Both the position numbers and the translations under genes were made by a program. A stretch of 64,000 nucleotides of DNA, taken from Prochilodus magdalenae. Lineage: Eukaryota; Chordata; Actinopteri; Characiformes; Prochilodontidae. The stretch is from the NCBI GenBank assembly GCA_024036415.1, contig JAMWET010001928.1:19715-83714 (forward strand), given 5' to 3'. The notes beneath the pieces are model-generated. The model was not told the origin of the DNA, made no database searches, and saw only the letters and a program-made list of their open reading frames with translations. This document shows, piece by piece, positions 13,062-24,734 of the stretch. Within the stretch, counting starts at the first letter, position 1. Every line of letters begins with the position of its first letter.

Positions 13062-13690
13062 CACCTGTATGACCTGTTATGTAACCTCTATATATTATTT
13101 GGAAACTACCAGAAACTATTTTGGTATCTACCATGAATTATTTGGTAACCCGCTATGAGTTATTTAGTACCTACCATGATGCCTTTGATACCTACCATGA
13201 ACTATTTGGTAACGTATGTATGTATTGTTCAGGAACCTCCATATAAATTACTTGGTCACAACTACAAATTATTTGGTAACGGCTATGAATTATTTTGTAA
13301 TAGCTTTGAATCATTTTGGTAATTATTTGATATTCACTATTGGTAGCTACCATAAATTATTATTTGGTAACCCGCTATGAGTTATTTAGTAGCTACTAGG
13401 ATGCCTTTGAGACCTACTATGAACTACTATATTAAATATTTGGTAAAAGCTGTTATTCAGTAACCTCTATAAATGATTTTGGTGTCTATTGCGATTGATT
13501 TGGTAACTGGTATGACTTATTCGGTACTCACTATGAATTATTCAGTGACCTTCTGTAAAGTATTTAGTAACTGCTCTTAATTATTTGGTAATAGCCGTGT
13601 GTTATTTGGTATCTGGTTTGGTAAACACTATTATCAGTAAACTAATATGAATGATTTAATATCTACTCTGAATTTTAAGTCATGAATAAA
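13062..13690. repeat. Degenerate AT-rich tandem repeat
   Basis: Repeated GAATTATTTGGTAAC and CTACTATGA-like words. One larger unit recurs: CCCGCTATGAGTTATTTAGTA occurs at about 13150 and 13371. Confidence 0.7.
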
Positions 13691-14340
13691 TTTGTTTTGT
13701 CTATAGTTCCATTAAAAACATGACGGAAATGGCTAGACTCAACCCCCCCAGGCTTATGGTATGATCGGTTTGTGCCTAGGCAAGCTTAGAGAACATCCGG
13801 ATCAAAAGTTACGTAACCCTGCAGATACAGCGGCGGTTAATGTGAAGTCACATGTGAGAGTGATCCTGCTACTGGATACATTTGTACTCTGTAAGTGGCA
13901 GATCAGTAAGTGGCTGTCAGAGTGAATAATAAAGGCTCTCAGGTTCTGTCACTCAGACCTGGCACGGACGCACGACTGTGTTTACCCACGGTCCTGCTTA
14001 CGGGTTCACCAGCCAAGAAAACTGCTTAGTCAAGATTTCTGGATATGAAGACATTACCCCATCGCTACTGGACTCATTTCAGACAGTGACGTTGCAGGCC
14101 GAGCTGTTCTTCACCTATGCGGATCTAATGCAATACTTATTCCACTGATTCTTCAAAAGCTGTGATGTCAGCAAAGTCATTCCGAGTGGTAGAATCCCAG
14201 ATCGCGTTACGGTGATGATCCCAAATCGGTTTAAAACGTGGGTGCTTGATTCTTAATAATGTTGGTTGTTGATTTAAAGTCTCCAGCTCCTGAAGTCCAA
14301 ACCAGTCATAACGTAACAATACAGTACGACTACAGAATGA
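13691..14340. other. Low-repeat stretch, no gene seen
   Basis: Nothing recognisable. The minus-strand 84-codon frame at 14137-14391 runs into the neighbouring transposon and is not supported. Confidence 0.45.
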
Positions 14341-14346
14341 CGTGTA

Positions 14347-14866
14347 CAGGTGTTGGACAATGAAACTGAAACACCTGGTTTTAGACCACAATCATTTATT
14401 AGTATGGTGTAGGGCCTCCTTTTGCGGCCAATACAGCGTCAGTTGGTCTTGGGAAGGACATATACTGCGTCCTGCACAGTGGTCAGAGGGAGTTTAAGCC
14501 ATTCTTCTTGCAGGATAGTGGCCAGGTCACTACGTGATGCTGGTGGAGGTTCGTCCTTCTTGGTGGTATGCTGACATTACCCTGGATACCGTGGCTCTTG
14601 ATACATCACAAAGACTTGCTGTCTTGGTCGCAGATGCGCCAGCAAGACGTGCACCAACAATCTGTCCTCTTTTGAACTCTGGTATGTCACCCATAATGTT
14701 GTGTGCATTGCAGTATTTTGAGCAGAACTGTGCTCTTACCTGCTAACTGAACCTTCACACTCTGCTCTTACTGGTGCAATGTGCAATTAATGAAGATTGG
14801 CCAATTTAGCCATGAGACCTCCCACACTAAAATGACAGGTGTTTCGGTTTCATTGTCCAACCCCTG
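14347..14866 (-). mobile_element. Internally deleted Tc1-like transposon with intact TIRs
   Basis: Flanked by TA (14345-14346 and 14867-14868). The left end CAGGTGTTGGACAATGAAAC and the right end are inverted matches of about 30 bp. Minus-strand translation near 14690-14550 gives MGDIPEFKRGQIVGARLAG followed by a helix-turn-helix-like segment, the N-terminal DNA-binding part of a Tc1 transposase. It then jumps, near 14550, into the extreme C-terminal sequence, so the catalytic core is missing. At 520 bp against about 1.5 kb for a full element, it is a deletion derivative that could only move with transposase supplied elsewhere. Confidence 0.9.
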
Positions 14867-14869
14867 TAT

Positions 14870-15475
14870 ATTAATAACTATAGTCAATAATCAAACTTCC
14901 CATACAACTATGCATACCGCGAGTAACTTCAGCCGTGAGTGTCATTGTTGCACCTTGTTTGGTGCCTCGGTTTGAAGCTCACTGAGGGTGTTTTACCGCT
15001 GTTGTTTGGATACACAGGTGTGCACCAAATAAAAATGTGGTTGTTTGACAGCAAGGTTACCTGGGTCTTTGATCTTGGATGACCCTTGCTCTCTTTTCGG
15101 AGCATTGCATGTTCAGACGATGGTGCAGGGAGGATCTACAAACAAATCCGAGGAGTGTCAATGCTGTCTTAGTGCAGCTACATGCACTCTGTAGCTGTAT
15201 GTTCGGTAGTTTCCCCCCCAGGGTCCTGCAGGCTGCTCATGCGCTGGTGTAGGACTGCGAGCATGCTTTCTGCAGGAGTATCTGTTCTGCTGGGTTTTAT
15301 TTTGTTACAGGTTAATGCCTGTCGGATTTCAGGCAAGCTAGATGACACCGGCCCATTCTTGATTTGGTGCCCAGTGTTAATCCTCTGGAGAGACAGAACC
15401 TTCAATTACTTCCAGTTTGAAGAAATCTGCAGCCACACCTCCGAAGTTCTGTCCTAGAAATTAGTGGAGCATTTT
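14870..15475. other. Low-repeat stretch, no gene seen
   Basis: Overlapping opposite-strand frames at 15178-15457 are probably chance. A Tc1-related tail may begin near 15400. Confidence 0.4.
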
Positions 15476-15479
15476 GTAA

Positions 15480-15810
15480 AGTCATCAAACACATTCAGTG
15501 GCGTTGAGGTCTGGACTCAGTGAGGTCTGGACTCAGGGTGGTCAGCCCATTGTTATGAGAACACCAGCAGCTTCTTTGCTTGATGTTTCTAGATCTCCAT
15601 TTCTCAGTGAGGAGGTTCTTGAACAGCTACACATACACCTTTCAGACCGCCATAGCGTTGAGCTGCTCTCTCACAGTGGACAGTTTGTTTCACAGAGACG
15701 TTTCTTAATGGCCTTCCAGTTCTTGCAGGTGGTTGTTAGGAGTCCAATTGGTATATATACCAGAGAAGGGAAACACATACCTTACCTTACTGTCGATGTT
15801 GGTCAGTGCT
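15480..15810 (-). pseudogene. Tc1-like (family A) transposase fragment, minus strand
   Basis: Minus-strand reading gives KEAAGVL and, around 15560-15490, a WTDHPESRPQ/SPDLN-like segment typical of the region before the last catalytic residue of Tc1 transposases. It carries stops and frameshifts. It forms an inverted pair with the next feature. Confidence 0.65.
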
Positions 15811-15829
15811 GATTCATTTCAAGCTAACA

Positions 15830-16180
15830 AAAATTGGCGCTCAGATTTTTTAGATTTGAGAGCTTCCATAGGTGTTTCAGTCTATCCTTCCTTCCACTGT
15901 GAGAAGATCAACTCCACACTATGGAGGTCTAAAAGGGTGTGTAGCTGTTCAAGAAGCTTCTCATCTAGACACATCAAACAGAGATGCTGCTGGTGTTCTC
16001 AGTCTAATGGACTGCTCGGCCCAGAGACCAGAACCTCAGCATCACTGAATGTGTTTGGGATTACTTGAGAAACCAATTCCAAACCTCTAATATGGGTTCA
16101 CCAGGTAGGTCAGTACAAGAACACCTATAAGTCATTTATTCAGGTCTATCCCGGTAAACTTGGACCAAACCCAGTGACCT
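15830..16180 (+). pseudogene. Tc1-like (family A) transposase fragment, plus strand
   Basis: Plus-strand reading includes the SITECVWDYLRNQ segment (near 16030-16080), matching the PIEN/E-LW region of Tc1 transposases. It ends with ACACCTATAAGTCATTTATT, also found inverted at 7690 and 8690. The two fragments (15480-15810 and this one) are head-to-head relics of one family. Confidence 0.7.
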
Positions 16181-16184
16181 TATA

Positions 16185-16763
16185 CACTCAGCATCAAAAA
16201 CATAGTTGCACTCAGAAGGAATCAACCGTCAGGAAAGAAAATTGGTGGGTGGCTTTGATAATGTTAGATATGCCAATGAGACCCTTTTAATGCTCAGCTG
16301 CACACAAGTACGGGCCTTAACGCTACTGTAAGCAAGTACGGGCCTTAACGCTCTACCTAACTGACCCAACAGCCACGATTGTGGACACTCAGTGCTGCCC
16401 TCCATGAGTCGTCCTGACAGCACCATTGGTAGACGGCTCCACAACCCAGGACCACATGAACACAGACGGTTATTAAGACTTCTCCTAACACCACGACAAC
16501 GATGCCGAAGACGGCAATGGTGTCGTGCCAGGCTGTCATGGAGTGGCTCAGAATGGCAGCAGGTCATCTTGAATGACTTCTGGCACATTAGCAAACATGG
16601 CGGCCTGACGCCATACAGAGAGACACTACTTCTGTGTGTTTAGCTCAGTAAATATTCCCCATATCAGTCTAAATGTATCATCACTTATTGTTCCTGGTGA
16701 ACTTTATCTTCCTTCCCAACAGCACTGCACTCCCACACCTCCTTGTTCTTTAGATGATGAGTG
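16185..16763 (+). mobile_element. Tc1-like family B deletion derivative with TIRs
   Basis: TA at 16183-16184 and 16764-16765 flank termini CACTCAGCATCAAAAACA and GATGATGAGTG. The next block, AGTTGCACTCAGAAGGAA, recurs at 22279, 32889, 35833 and 63665 (the last two inverted). The interior keeps N-terminal transposase-like sequence, then jumps to the C-terminal part (GCATTAGCAAACATGGCGGCC equivalents), so the catalytic domain is mostly deleted. Confidence 0.85.
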
Positions 16764-16765
16764 TA

Positions 16766-18660
16766 TTTAGTTGCTGAGGCTTCTGTGCCAGTGTCTGTCC
16801 TGCATGTGGTTTTCTGAATTGTAAACACAGATTCCTTTGCGTTGCATTGGGACCGAAGGTAGAAAGCGCTAGCACTGCTGATTTCAGTAGGAATAGCTAG
16901 AATGCAGACAACAAGGGATGGGACACACGCCAAGGGGATTGAGGATGGTGGGAGTGGACTGCAGAAAATGTCTGCGCTATGAGTCCCAGCCTAATCACAC
17001 TTGGCTGTGTACGAGCTGCGTGTGTACTCTGTGCCCACATTTCTTGTTCCTGTGCTCACCGGCTTAGCGAAGAGTACACATGGGCAATCCTCCTCGAATC
17101 TGCTCAGTAATGCAGGCTCATGTTCATCGCTCAAGCTGACAGCCAGGTATTATGTCAGAGAAGGTGTCGTTCTTCTTCTGATGGCACGCATCGCTGCTGA
17201 CGAGTTCTGGATTGTTTTCCTGTCCGGGTGCCTTTGCTTTAACACTAGCAATGAAGAAATATGTACGGTGGATGCCTCAGGTGACTGGCTAATTAACGCT
17301 GTCACAACAGGTAGGCTGACAAGACAGGGTTTCTTCTCCATTCGGTTGCAACTTCAATCGCCTTTGCGGGAGCAGGCCTGTGGAAAGCACTGTGCATCTG
17401 TTTGTGGTCCCACAGTGTGAATTCTCAGTGGGAAAATACCTGGACTGCACCTGAGAGCAGATGGTTGCTGGAGAAAGCCCTAGGCGGGACATGCTTTGGT
17501 GCTTCTGAAAAGGAACTTGGAAATCCTCACAGCTCAAATATTCACCCGTGTTATCTGATCAAACCTGAATGGTTAGCTACTGAAATGAGTTACCCGACGA
17601 AACGGCAGGTCGCTGTCCCACCGTACTGGACGCCGTTCTTCCACCCATGGCCGGAGCGCCTCTCATGAGACCCGGTTCAGCTTCTTTCATCTTGTACTCA
17701 GCTGCATGCATTGTTGCTTTGCTCTATTAATAGGGCACCGCGGAGCCTCCCTGCATTTGCCTTGCCATTTTTCTTGTTGAGAGGAAGGCAAGCGAGGCCT
17801 TGTTTGCCCAGGGCTTTGTGCTCCGAGTCTGGTGTTTGCAGTGGAAGGAGTGCCAGAAGAACGAGTGCATGTTTGTGGGTGGAGAAAACTCAGCTGGAGA
17901 GAGGGGGTGGAAAGCTGGAGGAGGTTTGGGCGGGCAAAGGTGTTCCTGAGAACCGGAGCCAAGGAATGCCTAGCTCCAGTGGAATCCCTTTTATACTGTC
18001 GGCACGGTGACTCCGTCATACATATGACCATGTAAATGCAGAATTTGCGTTGATGCTGACCTAATTACAAAGAGGCATTTTTTTAAAAAAGAGCCAGGTG
18101 TGTGTCATGTGATGCATGAGACATTTTGATGTACCTGAGACTGTATCTGTCTCTGTTCCAGCAAATTAGCAGTCTCAGTGCCAGAGACACTGATCTTCCG
18201 CTTCCCGTTTCTGAGAGTCTTGGGAACAAGTGTCTTCCCTGTTGCAGATGTTGCTTCCTGTGACTTGGATGTCTCCGGTTATGAATTAACTGAGCTGTAT
18301 TAGCCACGTTCTGTGTGTTTCAGGATGTGGTGTACCTCAGAGTTATGCAATAGGCCCTATTATGTTCTGGCACTGACAGTCTGTTTTAATAAGCTCACTG
18401 GGCAAGCGATTAGTCATCTTGTGTGTTTAAGGTGGCAGTAACTTCAGGCTCCTGCAGATGGTGTTCCACAACGATGATAGGGCTATAAATACATGTGGGG
18501 TGTGAGTGACGGGATTCATAGATTGAGAAGAGGTGCTACAGTGCAGTGAATGTTTCATACCATGTGTGGAAAATGGCTCCAGAGCAGATGTTAATGATTG
18601 GCTAAAAGGACTGACTGCATTCGGGCGTGCCAAAGACCATAGTGTGAAGGAAGTAGCTGT
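16766..18660. other. Low-repeat region, possibly conserved noncoding DNA
   Basis: About 1.9 kb without tandem or dispersed repeats, unlike most of the window. The 139-codon frame 17001-17420 (+) overlaps minus-strand frames and has no domain I know. GC is moderate and there are homeodomain-like CTAATTAA words at 17288. No gene can be supported. Confidence 0.4.
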
Positions 18661-18863
18661 GGTTAGTGTGGTTTAGCGGTTAACACCTCTACCCCCCAGG
18701 GAGCTACCACCCCATGTGGGAGACGGGGGTTCAAATCCCAGTCTAGGGAGCAAGTGCTGAGCTACACCATTAAGAGTCCTTGGGCAAGACTCCTAACACT
18801 GCACTGGCCCACCTGTAAAACGAATAACCCTGTAAGTTGCTCTGGATGAGAGCATGCGGTCAT
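18661..18863 (+). mobile_element. tRNA-derived SINE, plus strand
   Basis: Head GGTTAGTGTGGTTTAGCGGT, B-box GGTTCAAATCCC, then GGGCAAGACTCCTAACACTG and a tail GTTGCTCTGGATGAGAGC. Same family as 12862-13061 and 33006-33222, with several substitutions. Confidence 0.88.
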
Positions 18864-20485
18864 GCAGGTCTATGGCACAAATCCTAGTCTACAGGAAACT
18901 CTCCTCGGTCAAGTCTTTGATGCAAGAGTGTCTGAACATTGGTATAGCCGACATCCTGAAAGTCTGTCTAGTCCATGCCCAATCCATCACAGCTGTTGCT
19001 GGTGCTCATGGAGGCATTACATGCTGTTGGGTACGTTTCAGTCACAGGGGGATAATTTTTTGTCAGGTGGGCTTGTATATACGTTCCTCAGACAGTTATA
19101 GAAATAGTTGTTTCAAGTTCAGTTCAGGACTTCTAGACTACTTTTAGGGTAGACGTCAATGTCTTAAATAATTAGCCCCCCCCCCGTGATCCTTGTTGTT
19201 TTGACTAGACTGTGATATTTCAGTAGAACCTCTAAGAACCTCTAAGAACCAGAACCAAAGGCACCCATTTGACTTTTCCCTCCCTCTCAATGGATTACAC
19301 AACAGTACGGAAGCCGAATGCCCGGAAAGTTTGTGATGTAACCGACTGATTGGCGCTTTGACAGTCCTGAACAGTTGATGCAGTTTGCGCAATGCCAGCA
19401 TTCGGATGCTTTGTTTGGTTTGACGTGGAGTTCGCGTTACTTGTCAGCGCAGGCCAACATGGAATCAGCATAATCCATCAGACTGATTTACTCATGGGGG
19501 CATTTTTAGTCATGGTAGGCCCTGTTCTTTTTCAGGGCCGTAGTCTTGAGAATTGGACAGGGGCATGCGGGGTTCACTTCTGGTGCAAGGGTTACGCCCC
19601 CTCCTTAAGGGCACGTTCTCTGCTTTTCAACATACCAAGCCAATTTAGAGATTTATCTAAGGAATTAACATGGTTTACTCAAAGTAGAGGCAGAGCATGG
19701 ATCAAGTAACCAATCCAAGCGGTCAAAACCGCGATAAACAGTAGGCTCGTGATAATGCATGGCCACTAAACTCCCGTTCCTCGGGGGTGGTTGGGGGTGG
19801 GTCAGGGGCCTGGTCATGATTCAGTCAGCCCCTACCCCCAGTGCATACGCCGAACATGTTTTGTGAACATGTGTTTGGCAGTCACGTCAGGTTCTAACCG
19901 TTTTAGGTTACACCGCGGTTCCGTGCTCCCACATCATTCACAGGTTTGCTGGACGTGACAGCTGTTTGTATAATGTGTCGCATAATGTATGAATCATGGG
20001 TCAGTCTAATCCATATCAGCAATCGCAACAGTATTGCTGCTGTTTCTGTATTTAATCAATCAGCCCGCACATTTCACAGGCCCTTTTAAAATGAAGTATG
20101 AGTGGAGGATAATACCTGGCTGATCGCCGCGCTCTCGCGCTCTTAGAGGAGCTGGACAGGTGAGTTTGTTTAGGCCACATTCAAGTTTAGAAAGCGTAGC
20201 GCGTTCATGAGCCGGGATGAAACCCTAGCTCACACGGAAAGAGAGACAGGAAGACAGGCCGCCTGGGTACATCACACTGAAGCCCTCCAGAAACCTTAGG
20301 GAACGTTAGGGAGGAGTAGTGGAGGAACTAAGGATGCCAGATTGTGGTGGATGTGTTTATTAGAACTAGGTGTTTCTTTAGGAGGGTCTGATTTGTTTGC
20401 ACAGTGGAGAAGTAGTTCATTCATCATTCTTTGGTCTGGAGTTTTATTTGGGGGGGTAAAGTGTAATTAATTAATAATGATAAGA
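18864..20485. other. Low-repeat stretch, no gene seen
   Basis: Several short frames without domains. A duplicated word TCTAAGAACC lies at 19233-19252. Nothing convincing. Confidence 0.4.
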
Positions 20486-20489
20486 GGAA

Positions 20490-22277
20490 AGTGTTGCTGC
20501 TTGGTCTTCCAGCAGGCGTTGTTGTTGCTGCAGTAGGTGCTGTTGTTGCTGTTGTTGTTGCAGTTGCTTCTGTTACTGTGGTTGGTGCTGGTTTGTTTGG
20601 TTGGTGTTGGTTCGTTCTTTGTTTGCTCCTGTGGTTGCTATTAGTGCTGCTGTTGTTGCTATTAGCAGCGCTGCTGCTGCTGCTGTTGTTGTTGTTGTTG
20701 TTGTTGCTATTAGTGCTGCTGTTGTTGCTATTCGTGCTGTTGCTCCTGTGGTTGCTATTAGTGCTGCTGTTGTTGCTATTAGCAGCGCTGCTGCTGCTGT
20801 TGTTGTTGTTGTTGTTGTTGCTATTAGTGCTGCTGTTGTTGCTATTCGTGCTGTTGCTTCTGTGGTTGCTATTAGTGCTGCTGTTGCTACTGCTGTTGTT
20901 GTTGCTATTGGTGCTGCTGTTGCTACTGCAGTTGTTGCTATGAGTGCTGTTGCTCCTGTGGTTGCTATTAGTACTGCTGTTGCTACTGCTGTTGTTGCTA
21001 TGAGTGCTGTTGTTGTTGCTATTTGTGCTGTTGTTGTTGCTATTGGTACTGCTGCTGCTGTTGTTGCTATTAGTGCTGCTGCTGTTGTTGCTATTAGTGC
21101 TGTTGTTGTAGCTGCTGTTGTTGTTGCTATGAGTGCTGCTGCTCCTGTGGTTGCAATTAGTGCTGTTGTTGTTGCTATTAGTGCTGTTGTTGTTGCTATT
21201 AGTGCTGTTGTTGTTTCTGCTGTTGTTGTTGCTATGAGTGCTGCTGCTCCTGTGGTTGCTATTAGTGCTGCTGTTGCTACTGCTGTTGTTGCTGTTCGTG
21301 CTGTTGTTGTTGCTATTAGTGCTGTTGTTGTTTCTGCTGTTGTTGTTGCTATGAGTGCTGCTGCTCCTGTGGTTGCTATTAGTGCTGCTGTTGCTACTGC
21401 TGTTGTTGCTGTTCGTGCTGTTGTTGTTGCTATTAGTGCTGCTCCTGTTGTTGTTGTTGCTATTTGTGCTGCTGTTGTTGTTGCTATGAGTGCTGCTGCT
21501 CCTGTGGTTGCTATTAGTGCTGTTGTTTTTGCTATTAGTGCTGTTGTTGTTGCTGCTGCTGTTGTTTCTATGAGTGCTGTTGCTCCTGTGGTTGCTATTA
21601 GTGCTGCTGTTGCTACTGCTGTTGTTGCTATTCGTGCTGTTGTTGTTGCTATTAGTGCTGCTGCTGCTGCTGTTGTTGCTATTAGTACTGCTGCTGCTGC
21701 TGCTGCTGTTGTTGCTATTAGTGCTGCTGCTGCTGCTGTTGTTGCTTTTAGTGCTGTTGTTGTTGCTATGAGTGCTGTTGCTCCTGTGGTTGCTATTAGT
21801 ACTGCTGTTGCTACTGCAGTTGTTGCTATGAGTGCTGCTGTTACTGCTGCTGTTGTTGATATTAGTACTGCTGCTGCTGTTGTTGTTGCTGTTGCGATTG
21901 AAGATGTTTTGGTTGCTGCAGATGTTGTTGCAGTGGTGGTTTTGCTGTTTCTGTGGTGGTGTTCTTTGCTGTTGCTGCTGTGGTTGATATTATTGTCAAG
22001 GCTGATGCTGCTGTGGTGCTATGCAGATGTTATTTTGCTGCAACTGTTGTCACTGTTGTTGCTGCAGTTGTTGCCACAGTCTTTGCTGTGGTTGATGTAG
22101 CTACTGCAGGTGTTGCTGTAGTTGTCGATGCTGTGGTTGTTGGTTTGGTTGTTGTTTCTGAAGATGTTGTTGCTGCAGCAGCAAGTATTACTGTTGTGGC
22201 TAATGCTGTTGCCAAGGTTGCTGTGGTTGCAGCAGTGGTTGTTATTCTTGCTGCAGTTGCTGTCGTGTTGCGCAAAT
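20490..22277. repeat. GTT/GCT triplet-repeat field, part 1
   Basis: Imperfect GTT, GCT and GCTATTAGT triplets with larger recurrences of CTCCTGTGGTTGCTATTAGT followed by GCTGCTGTTGCTACTGCTG (about 20750, 20960, 21255, 21370, 21590, 21783). Stop codons are rare, so an apparent 499-codon Ala/Val frame (20601-22100) appears. It is a by-product of the triplets, with no start context or domain. Confidence 0.95.
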
Positions 22278-22278
22278 A

Positions 22279-22383
22279 GCACAATTGCACTCAGAAGGAA
22301 TCAACCGTCAGGAAAGAAATTGGCGGGTAGGTTTGACATTGTTAGACATGCAAATGAGACAATTTTTACGCTCGGCTGCGCAT
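22279..22383 (+). mobile_element. Tc1-like family B left-end fragment inside the triplet field
   Basis: Matches 16203-16310: TTGCACTCAGAAGGAATCAA, GTCAGGAAAGAAA, then TTAGACATGCAAATGAGAC. It lacks the outermost terminal bases. GTT/GCT triplets continue on both sides, so either the transposon landed in the array or the array grew around it. Confidence 0.85.
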
Positions 22384-23500
22384 GTTGTTATAGTTGCTGT
22401 TGATGTTGTTGCCTTCTGATGTTGCTGTAGTTGTTGCTGCTGCAGTTGTTGATTGTGGTCTTGCTGCAACTGTTGTTCCTGCAGTTGGTGTTGCTGCTGT
22501 GGTTAAAGCTATTGCCAAGGTTGTTGTTGTGGTTGCAGCAGTTGTTGTTATTGTTGCTGCAGTTGCTGTCATGTTGTTGCTTCGGGTGTTGTTGCTGCTG
22601 TTGGTGTTGCTGTAGTTGTTGCTGCTGCAGTTGCTGGTGTTGATGTGGTTGAAGTTTGTGTGGTTGTTGTAGTTGCAGTGGGTATTGCTGCTGTGGTTCA
22701 TGCTCTTGCCAAAGTTATTGATGCAGCGACTGTTGTTATTATGCTTATAATGCCATGGCTGTTGTTGTTGCCTTGGTTGATGTTTTGCTGCACGTTTGTT
22801 GCTGTTGCTGTGGTTCTTGGTGTTGCTATGGCTGTCATTGTTTCTGCAGTTGTTGTAACAGTTTTGAATGTGATGTGGTGTTGTCTCTCCTGTGGTTGCT
22901 GTGGTTGTGGCTGATGTTGCAGCTGATGGTAGTGGTGCTGTGGCAGTTGAATGTTGCTGTGGTTGTTGTGTTTGCTGCATGTATTGTTACTGGTGCTGAT
23001 GTGATGGAAGTTACTGTGTCTGCTGTTGTTGCCGTGGTTATTGCTGCTGTTGTTGTTATATTTTTTTATTGTAGCTAGTGTTGTTGCTGCTGCTGTTGTG
23101 ATGGGAGTTGCGGTTGCTTATGCTGTTTCTGCAGTTATTGCTGTAAATGTATTATTGTTGTGGGTGCTGTTGCTGTTCTTGCTGCTGTTCTTGCTTTTGT
23201 GGTTGTTGGTGTCATTGTTGCATTTGTTGTTATTTCTGGGGCAGGTATAGACTGCTGGTGCCGTTGTGATGTGAGTTATCATTCTGGTGATTTGCTGTGG
23301 TTGTTGCTGTTTATTTTTTGTTGTTGCTGCTGTGGTTGTTGTTGGTGTCGTTGTTATTTTTGGGGCATGTATTAATTGGAGTTGCAGTTGCTTATGCTGT
23401 TTCTGCAGTTATTGCTGTAAATGTATTATTATTGTTGTGGGTGTTGTTGCTGTTCTTGCTGCTGTGGTTGTTGTTGGTGTCATTCATGTTGTGTTTGTTG
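22384..23500. repeat. GTT/GCT triplet-repeat field, part 2 (more diverged)
   Basis: Triplet bias continues with GTTGTTGCTGCAGTTG words. A block TGCTTATGCTGTTTCTGCAG recurs at about 23116 and 23391, implying a roughly 275-bp duplication. Confidence 0.88.
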
Positions 23501-24535
23501 TCATTGTTGTGGGATTGCAGTTGTTGTTGTCATTGTTGTTGTTGTGGGATTGCAGTTGCTGTGGTTGTTGTTGTCATTGTTGTTGCACTTGTTGTTATTG
23601 TTGTGGGATTGCAGTTGCTGTGGTTGTTGTTGGTGTCATTGTTGTGGCACTTGTTGTTATTGTTGTGGGATTGCAGTTGCTGTGGTTGTTGTTGTTGTCA
23701 TTGTTGTTGCACTTGTTGTTATTGTTGTGGGATTGCAGTTGTGGTTGTTGTTGTTGTTGTTGTTGTCATTGTTGTTGCACTTGTTGTTATTGTTGTGGGA
23801 TTGCAGTTGTTGTGGTTGTTGTTGTTGTTGTTGTCATTGTTGTTGTACTTGTTGTTATTGTTGTGGGATTGCAGTTGCTGTGGTTGTTGTTGTTGTCATT
23901 GTTGTTGTACTTGTTGTTATTGTTGTGGCATTGCAGTCGCTGTGGTTGTTGGTGTCATGGTTGTTGTGCTTGTTGTGGGATTGCAGTTGCTGTGGTTGTT
24001 GTTGTCATTGTTGTTGTGCTTGTTATTGTTGTGGCATTGCAGTTGCTGTGTTTGTAGCTGTTGCTGTGGTTGTTGTTGTTGTCATTGTTGTTGCACGTGT
24101 TGTTATTGTTGTGGGATTGCAGTTGCTGTGGTTGTTGGTGTCATGGTTGTTGTGCTTGTTGTTATTGTTGTGGGATTGCAGTTGCTGTGGTTGTTGTTGT
24201 TGTCATTGTTGTTGTGCTTGTTGTTATTGTTGTGGGATTGCAGTTGCTGTGGTTGTTGGTGTCATGGTTGTTGTGCTTGTTGTTATTGTTGTGGGATTGC
24301 AGTTGCTGTGGTTGTTGGTGTCGCTGTGGTTGTTGTTATTGCTGTGGATATGGTTGCCTGTGCTGTGGTGGTGGGAGTTACTGTTGCTGCTGTTGTTTAT
24401 GCTGCTGTTATTATTGTTGTCGCAGTTGTTGTTCTTGATGCTGTAGTTGTTGTTGTTGTTGTTGGTGTCATTGTTATTACCCTTGTTATTGTTTGGGTGG
24501 GTATTGACGCTGTTGTTGTTGCTCCTGCTGGTATT
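23501..24535. repeat. About 55-75-bp higher-order repeat of GTT-rich units
   Basis: The unit GTGGGATTGCAGTTGCTGTG followed by GTTGTTGTTGTCATTGTTGTTGC and a TTGTTATTGTT tail repeats about 14 times. It is the most homogeneous part of the triplet field and so probably the most recently expanded. Leu/Cys/Val-rich open frames in all + frames are artefacts. Confidence 0.93.
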
Positions 24536-24734
24536 AAGGAGTTTCCTAGATGCATGTTTGAAACTCCGTAAGGAAGTTCAAAGCAATAACAATCATATGA
24601 AGCAGTTTTCCAGATGATTCCGAGGGCTACTGTAAAGCCTAACGGGAACAGCAGAAAACTGTAGTTGTAAATATTCTGGCGGTTATGATGAATATTAGTA
24701 TTAGTGTTATTGTTTTGCTGGTGCTGATTGGTGT

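Noticed and set aside
17001..17420. 139-codon + frame as a gene
   Set aside because: No recognisable domain, several upstream ATG-poor starts and overlapping opposite-strand frames; left as possible noncoding conserved DNA.
20601..22100. 499-codon Ala/Val-rich open frame
   Set aside because: Produced by imperfect GTT/GCT triplets that lack stop codons. Other frames of the same DNA are also long, and there is no domain, signal peptide or splice context.
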